NCBI RefSeq assembly: GCF_001427785.1
Contig: NZ_LMHM01000001.1
Span: 82,332 to 116,224 of the forward strand
Origin: Lysobacter sp. Root690
GTDB lineage: Bacteria; Pseudomonadota; Gammaproteobacteria; Xanthomonadales; Xanthomonadaceae
Length of the DNA: 33,893 nt
Direction of reading: 5' to 3'
Below are positions 26,545 through 33,893 of this stretch, in pieces. A program made the translations under genes and the position numbers. Below the pieces are notes generated by a model that searched no databases, was not told where the DNA came from, and saw nothing but the letters and a program-made list of their open reading frames with translations. Positions within the stretch are counted from its first letter, which is position 1. Each line of letters starts with the position of its first letter.

Positions 26545-27801
26545 ATGTCCGCGACTCGATCCGCCACCAAGACCCCCGCCCCGGTACGCCGCGCCAATCC
26601 CCTGGACGTCTTCGTCTGGCAAGGCACCGACAAGCGCGGCATCACCATGAAGGGCGAGCAGGCGGCGAAGAACGCCAACATGCTGCGCGCCGAACTGCGT
26701 CGCCAGGGCATCACCCCGACCGTGGTCAAGCCCAAGGGCAAGCCGCTGTTCGGCGCCGCCGGCAAGCGCATCACCCCTGGCGAAATCGCCATCTTCAGCC
26801 GTCAGATCGCGACGATGATGAAATCGGGCGTGCCGATCGTGACCTCGCTGGAGATCATCGGCGAAGGGCACAAAAACCCGCGCATGAAGAAGCTGCTGAA
26901 CACCGTTCGCGCCGACCTGGAAAGCGGCTCGTCGCTGCACGAAGCCATGTCCAAGCACCCGGTCCAGTTCGATGAGCTCTACCGCAACCTGGTCAAGGCC
27001 GGCGAGTCGGCCGGTGTGCTCGAGACCGTGCTCGACACGGTCGCCAGCTACAAAGAAAACATCGAAACCCTCAAGGGCAAGATCAAGAAGGCGCTGTTCT
27101 ATCCGGCCACGGTCGTGGCGGTGGCGATCCTGGTCAGCGCCATCCTGCTGATCTTCGTGGTCCCGCAGTTCCAGGCCACCTTCAAGAGCTTCGGCGCCGA
27201 CCTGCCGGCCTTCACCTTGATGGTGATCGGCATGAGCGATTTCATGATCAAGTGGTGGTGGGCGGTGCTGGCGCTGGTGATCGGCGCGGCCGTCGCCTTC
27301 ATCATGGCCAAGAACCGCTCGCCCGCCTTCGCCCATTTCCTCGACCGGGCCATGCTCAAGATCCCGGTGGTCGGCCAGATCCTGCACAACGCGGCGATCG
27401 CCCGCTTCGCCCGCACCCTGGCGGTGACCTTCCGCGCCGGCGTGCCGCTGGTCGAAGCGCTCGACACGGTAGCCGGCGCGACCGGCAACGTGGTCTACGA
27501 AAAGGCGGTCTATCGTATCCGCGACGACGTCTCGGTCGGCTATCAGGTCAACATGGCGATGAAGCAGGTCAACCTGTTCCCGCACATGGTGGTGCAGATG
27601 ACCGCGATCGGCGAAGAGGCCGGCGCACTCGACACCATGCTGGTCAAGGTCGCCGAGTTCTACGAGCAGGAAGTCAACAACGCGGTCGACGCGCTGTCGA
27701 GCCTGCTGGAGCCGTTGATCATGGTCATCCTCGGCGTGATCGTCGGCGGCATGGTCATCGCCATGTACCTGCCGATCTTCAAACTTGCTGCGACCATCTG
27801 A
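26545..27801 (+). CDS. pilC: Type IV pilus inner-membrane platform protein PilC
   Basis: PilC is the polytopic platform on which PilB and the retraction ATPases act. The 418-residue product has the two GspF-like repeats: FSRQIATMMKSGVPIVTSLEIIGEG in the first and FARTLAVTFRAGVPLVEALDTVA in the second, each followed by an AGESAGVLE or GEEAGALDTML motif. Three hydrophobic spans lie near residues 188-208, 230-255 and 385-412. It begins three bases after the pilB stop, with AAGGA inside the end of pilB as its ribosome-binding site, so pilB-pilC are co-transcribed. Confidence 0.96.
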   Translation: MSATRSATKTPAPVRRANPLDVFVWQGTDKRGITMKGEQAAKNANMLRAELRRQGITPTVVKPKGKPLFGAAGKRITPGEIAIFSRQIATMMKSGVPIVTSLEIIGEGHKNPRMKKLLNTVRADLESGSSLHEAMSKHPVQFDELYRNLVKAGESAGVLETVLDTVASYKENIETLKGKIKKALFYPATVVAVAILVSAILLIFVVPQFQATFKSFGADLPAFTLMVIGMSDFMIKWWWAVLALVIGAAVAFIMAKNRSPAFAHFLDRAMLKIPVVGQILHNAAIARFARTLAVTFRAGVPLVEALDTVAGATGNVVYEKAVYRIRDDVSVGYQVNMAMKQVNLFPHMVVQMTAIGEEAGALDTMLVKVAEFYEQEVNNAVDALSSLLEPLIMVILGVIVGGMVIAMYLPIFKLAATI

Positions 27802-27822
27802 TCGGCGAAGTATCCTCATCCA

Positions 27823-28710
27823 ATGGCATTTCTAGATCAGAACCCCGGCCTCGGGTATCCGCTCGCGGCCGGTCTCGGCTTGTTGCTCGGCAGCTTCTAC
27901 AACGTGGTGATCCTGCGCCTGCCCAAGCGGCTGGAGTGGGAGTGGAAGCGGGATTCGCGCGAAATCCTCGAACTGCCGGAGGTCTACGACCCGCCGCCGC
28001 CGGGGATCGTGGTCGAACGCTCGCATTGCCCGCATTGCAAGCACCAGCTGTCGTGGTACGAAAACATTCCGCTGTTCAGCTACCTCGCACTGCGCGGCAA
28101 GTGCCGACATTGCAAGACGCCGATCTCGCCGCAGTATCCGATCGTCGAATTCCTGACGATGGTGCTGATGCTGGCCTGCGTGGCCCGCTTCGGCTTCGGC
28201 TGGCAGGGGTTCGGAGCGATGGTGTTCACCAGCTTCCTGCTGATCCTGTCGGTCATCGACCTGCGCACCCAGTACCTGCCCGATGTACTGACGCTGCCGT
28301 TGATGTGGCTGGGCGTCATCGCCGCCAGCGATAACCTGTATTTCCCGCTAAAACCTTCGATTCTCGGCGTGATCGCAGGCTTCCTCGCACTGTGGCTGGC
28401 AGGGGAGTTGCATCGTCAGTACCAGATAGTGGTCAAACGGGTCAAAAACCCCGAAATCGGCATGGCGCCAGGCGACATGAAGCTGTTGGCGGCGATCGGC
28501 GCATGGGTCGGGCTCAAGGGCGTGCTGCCGGTGATCCTGCTGTCGTCGGCTGTCGGTGCTGTGATCGGGTCGCTGTGGCTGCTGTCCAAGGGCCTGAGCC
28601 TGAAGATCCACATTCCATTCGGACCGTATCTCGCCATCGCCGGCTGGATCGTGTTTTTCTGGGGCGAATCCCTGCTCCAGGCCTACCTGCGGTTTTCCGG
28701 GCTCGCCTGA
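27823..28710 (+). CDS. pilD: Prepilin leader peptidase / N-methyltransferase PilD
   Basis: PilD cleaves the short leaders of the prepilins in this window and methylates the new N-terminal Phe. The 295-residue membrane protein has the N-terminal cytoplasmic domain with two CxxC pairs (C69/C72 and C94/C97) and about seven or eight membrane helices. The two catalytic aspartates are Asp146 (SVIDLRTQYLPD) and Asp218 (GMAPGDMK). The second motif normally reads GxGD; here the first Gly is Ala215. That may be a lineage variant, and the catalytic Asp and following Lys are intact. The gene follows pilC by 21 bases and precedes coaE by three. Confidence 0.96.
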   Translation: MAFLDQNPGLGYPLAAGLGLLLGSFYNVVILRLPKRLEWEWKRDSREILELPEVYDPPPPGIVVERSHCPHCKHQLSWYENIPLFSYLALRGKCRHCKTPISPQYPIVEFLTMVLMLACVARFGFGWQGFGAMVFTSFLLILSVIDLRTQYLPDVLTLPLMWLGVIAASDNLYFPLKPSILGVIAGFLALWLAGELHRQYQIVVKRVKNPEIGMAPGDMKLLAAIGAWVGLKGVLPVILLSSAVGAVIGSLWLLSKGLSLKIHIPFGPYLAIAGWIVFFWGESLLQAYLRFSGLA

Positions 28711-28713
28711 GCC

Positions 28714-29334
28714 ATGGCGGGGTTCTGCGTCGGCGTCACCGGCGGTGTCGCCTCGGGCAAGAGCGAGGTCACCCGTCGTTTCGAAACCCTGGGCATCGTC
28801 GTCGCCGATGCCGATCTGGCCGCGCGCGCCGCGGTCGCCGCCGGTAGCGAGGGCTTGACCCAGGTGGTCGCGGCGTTCGGCAACGACATCCTCGATCCGC
28901 ACGGCGCGCTCGATCGCGCGGCAATGCGCCGGATCGTGTTCGCCGATCCGGCCGCGCGCAAACGCCTGGAAGCTATCGTCCATCCACTGGTGCGCGCCAT
29001 GCTGCGCGAGCAATGCGCGGCCGCGGCCGGTGCGTATGCGATCGCGGCGATCCCGCTGCTGGCCGAGGGCGGCGGACGCGACGCGTATCCGTGGCTGGAT
29101 CGCTGTCTGGTGGTCGACGTGCCGGTGGCGGTGCAGCAGGCACGGGTGATGCGCCGCGACGGCATCGATGCCGAGCTGGCCCAGCGCATGATCGACGCCC
29201 AGGCCACGCGCGAGGCGCGGCTGGCGATCGCCGACGATGTGATCGTCAACGACGGGGCGCTTGAGGCGCTGCAGGTTCAGGTCGAGGCGCTGGATCGGCG
29301 GTACCGTGCATTGGCGGCAAGTCCGCAGACCTAA
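28714..29334 (+). CDS. coaE: Dephospho-CoA kinase
   Basis: CoaE performs the last step of coenzyme A synthesis, phosphorylating the 3'-OH of dephospho-CoA. The 206-residue protein carries the P-loop GGVASGKS at 10-17, followed by VVADADLAARAAV, the core IVHPLVRAMLREQ and IPLLAEGGGRDAYPWLDRCLVVD segments, and VMRRDGIDAELAQRMIDAQ in the lid region. The length is typical. It begins three bases after pilD, the usual pilD-coaE linkage, and is probably the last gene of pilBCD-coaE. No terminator is visible in 29335-29485, the convergent gap before the Nudix-ThiE gene. Confidence 0.95.
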   Translation: MAGFCVGVTGGVASGKSEVTRRFETLGIVVADADLAARAAVAAGSEGLTQVVAAFGNDILDPHGALDRAAMRRIVFADPAARKRLEAIVHPLVRAMLREQCAAAAGAYAIAAIPLLAEGGGRDAYPWLDRCLVVDVPVAVQQARVMRRDGIDAELAQRMIDAQATREARLAIADDVIVNDGALEALQVQVEALDRRYRALAASPQT

Positions 29335-29485
29335 GGTGCCGGTGAGATTGTGCTGGGAACGGCAGGCCTGAAGACGCTCTGACAAGAAGACGGCGACTCA
29401 GCCTCCGCCGCTTCGACGATTCAGCGATACGGCCTTGAAGCCCGACGCCCTTCGATCAGAGATCGCGGCTCCCGCCCCGCCCGAC

Positions 29486-30563
29486 TCAGGCGTCCGCCCA
29501 CAAACTCCGGATCGCGGCGATGCCCTGCGCGCCATGCTGGCGAGCTTCTCCCACATCTCCCGGCTCCAATCCACCGATCGCATAGATCGGCAGCGACACC
29601 GACTCGCGCAGCGCCGCGAAGGCCTCCCAGCCGATCCCCAGCACGCTCGGGTGGCTGGGCGTGGGTTTGATCGAACCGACCACGACGAAATCGCAGCCCA
29701 GTTGCTGCGCCGCGCGCAGCTCGTCGGCGTCGTGGCAGGACGCGGCCAGCGGCAGTTCCGCGGCGACGGGACGCTCGCGCAAATCGCGCAGTTGTGCGGC
29801 GCGCAGGTGCAGGCCGACACCCAGGCGCTGGGCCAACGCAATATCGCCGTTGATCAGCACCTCGACCTTCGCGGCACGGCAGCGCTTGACCGCCGCGGCC
29901 GCCAGACCCTGCCAGCGATCCGGCCCCAGACGGGTATCGCCGCCGCCGTCGGCCATACCCGGCGCGCGCAGCTGCACGCGCCGCACACCGGCGGCCAGCG
30001 AACGCGACAGCGCCGCCAGCCATGCATCGTCGCTGTCGCCGGGCTCGGGCGTAACCAGGTAGTGCTCGGGCTGCCGCAATGCCGCCACCACCGGCCGATC
30101 GGCCGGCGGCATCGCATAGCTGGCGAGCTTGTGCGGCGGCACCCAGGCCAGGGCCTGACCTTCGAGGCCGCGCGCGCTGCCGCGCCAGGCGCGGATCTCG
30201 CGCACGTCCAGAATCAGTCGCTTGTCGGGATAGGCCTGCGGCACGCAGATGATCTGCGCGCCCACCTCGGCCTCGATGCCGAGCTCTTCGTGCAGCTCGC
30301 GCGACAGCGCCGCCTGCGGCGTTTCACCGGGCTCGCACTTGCCGCCGGGAAATTCCCACAGCCCGGCCAGATCGCGCCCTTCGGTGCGGCGCGCGAGCAG
30401 AATGCGCCCGCGCGCGTCGCGGATCACGCCCGCGACGACATGAACTACCCGGGATTTGGGACTCGCGATTCGCGATTCGGTGGCCGCGGCCGCGTTATCC
30501 GTCGGGACCGACTCGGCTTTCGCCTTGCCATTCCCGACTCCCGATTCCCGACTCCCGGCTTCC

Positions 30564-30580
<17 letters not shown>
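29486..30580 (-). CDS. Nudix hydrolase fused to a ThiE-like domain
   Basis: A 364-residue fusion. The N-terminal MutT-type domain has a full Nudix box from Gly80 to Ile102 (GKCEPGE ... RELHEELGI), expected to hydrolyse nucleoside-triphosphate-type substrates such as 8-oxo-dGTP. The C-terminal part (about 175-364) resembles thiamine-phosphate synthase ([34 protein letters not shown]), but residues typical of active ThiE are changed: the Lys of QxRxK is missing, and HLGQxD reads HLRAAQ. Such fusions are known in gammaproteobacteria. The only credible start is ATG 30580, which overlaps the secA stop by 17 bases. Residues 10-45 are encoded by intergenic-type repeat sequence and are probably disordered. 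Confidence 0.85.
30457..30559. repeat. GGGAATCGGGA-type short repeats inside the start of the Nudix gene
   Basis: On the minus strand, GGGAGTCGGGAATC, GGGAGTCGGGAATGG and, further on, CCGAATCGCGAATCGCGAGTCC form a cluster of short imperfect repeats at about 30533-30559 and 30457-30481. They resemble the GGGAATCGGGAATGG intergenic repeats I recall in Xanthomonadaceae. Here they fall within codons 9-44 of the fusion gene. Confidence 0.65.
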
Positions 30581-33284
<2,704 letters not shown>

Positions 33285-33402
33285 GAACGGGTCCGTGTAA
33301 AGCGAACGGGGATTGCACAGGCGGGACGCTTAAGAGCGCGTCGGCGCCGGCAAGTTCCCAGGGAATCCAGACAACCGGCTCGATCCGTTCGCTTCGCTGC
33401 CC

Positions 33403-33430
33403 CAAAACGAAATCAGCAAAACGAAATCAG
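33403..33430. repeat. Perfect 14-bp tandem duplication
   Basis: CAAAACGAAATCAG occurs twice without a gap, at 33403-33416 and 33417-33430. It looks like a recent slippage or duplication event in the tail of the terminator above secA. Confidence 0.9.
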
Positions 33431-33446
33431 GGGCGCCGTGCGCCCC
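33403..33446 (-). terminator. Probable minus-strand terminator upstream of secA, with duplicated T-rich tail
   Basis: On the minus strand GGGGCGC, loop ACG, GCGCCCC (forward 33430-33446) form a 7-bp GC stem, followed by TGATTTCGTTTTG. That T-rich tail is part of a perfect 14-bp tandem duplication. It would end a gene lying beyond the window edge before the secA promoter. Confidence 0.55.
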
Positions 33447-33655
33447 CGATCGGATCGAGCCTGGTCTTTGGCCACACGCATTCTAGCGTGGGGGGCGTGC
33501 TGAACGGTATCAAGGGGGATGTGCGCCGATCGAATGTGGGACTTTGCCCGATTCCACAGTTTGGGGATTGGGCGGATCGGGTGGCCGGGGCTTGGTTGGC
33601 GCTCACGCAATGGGCCGGCTTGTCGCTTCCGGCTGGCCGCGGTTCGGTGGGCGCT
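33447..33655. other. Non-coding stretch between secA terminator and tandem repeats
   Basis: No gene is supportable. The part from about 33570 resembles a degenerate copy of the 101-bp unit that follows (GGATCGGGTGGCCGG, later CCGGCTGGCCGCGG). Confidence 0.5.
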
Positions 33656-33893
33656 CTAGCCCACTGCTGCTTTTGCGGCGTGTATTTGCGTCGGATCGCC
33701 GGCTGGCCGAAGAGTTTGGGTCTGCGACCCCGGCCCGCCGCGTTGCGGCGGTTCTTCTAGCCCGCTGCTGCGTTTGCGGCGTGTGTGCGCGCCGGATCGC
33801 CGGCTGGCCGGCGAGATTGGGAGTGTGCTTCCGGCCCGCCGCGGTGCGGCGGTCGTTCTAGCCCGCTGCTGCTTTTACGGCGCATGCGTGCGT
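33656..33893. repeat. Array of 101-bp tandem repeats, cut by the window end
   Basis: Units start with CTAGCCC and run 33656-33756, 33757-33857 and 33858 to the edge. Each full unit is 101 bases and contains CGGATCGCCGGCTGGCCG near the middle and a CCGCCGC/GCGGCGG hairpin near the end. The loop differs between units (GTT or GGT) while the stem is kept. The period is not a multiple of three, so the array is unlikely to be coding. Confidence 0.85.

Noticed and set aside
25339-27819. 826-codon open frame on the minus strand
   Set aside because: Antisense to pilB and pilC, His/Asp/Gly-rich, with no recognisable motif.
33544-33861. 105-codon open frame across the 101-bp repeats
   Set aside because: The repeat period is not a multiple of three, so each unit is read differently; chance frame.

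Overview
The window looks like a chromosomal segment from a high-GC gammaproteobacterium of the Xanthomonadaceae/Lysobacteraceae, most probably Lysobacter or a close relative. The basis is the gene order bamD | rluD-pgeF, sucCD | pilS-pilR, pilA, pilB-pilC-pilD-coaE, secA. It is supported by strongly G/C-ending codons and by intergenic repeats of types I recall as common in that family (TGTAGGAGCGGCGC-type and GGGAGAGGGGTTGGGG-type elements). The genus is inferred from memory, not from a search.

Left part (1-9124) is mostly housekeeping. A minus-strand chain runs rluD, pgeF, a secreted protein of unknown function and a DUF4166 protein, with overlapping or nearly touching ends. bamD is divergent from it and ends at a strong terminator. 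Next come glutamine-dependent nadE with a small DUF559 endonuclease-fold gene upstream, two pairs of inverted repeats, and sucC-sucD, which end at a UUCG-loop terminator.

Middle part (9446-28710) is a type IV pilus locus. The two-component pair pilS-pilR precedes a good sigma-54 promoter candidate and two tandem, related but distinct major-pilin genes. The assembly ATPase pilB, platform protein pilC and prepilin peptidase pilD follow about 10 kb later. Between the pilins and pilB sits an accessory block of nine genes (14249-24678). Two are paralogous multi-pass GT-C-like proteins with C-terminal helical repeats, joined by an ATGA overlap. A plus-strand chain (flippase-like membrane protein, SAM methyltransferase, FAD oxidoreductase) collides end-to-end with a minus-strand chain (GT2 polyprenyl-phosphate-type glycosyltransferase, methyltransferase with membrane tail, GT4 glycosyltransferase, FemAB/GNAT-like acyltransferase). 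I infer a strain-variable system that builds and attaches a modified glycan, with the pilins as the natural acceptors. This is the most interesting part of the window.

Right part (28714-33893) holds coaE, a Nudix-ThiE fusion whose N-terminus appears to have absorbed an intergenic repeat, and secA. Upstream of secA are a probable minus-strand terminator with a duplicated tail and an array of 101-bp tandem repeats cut by the window end. I saw no rRNA, tRNA, CRISPR array, insertion sequence or prophage.
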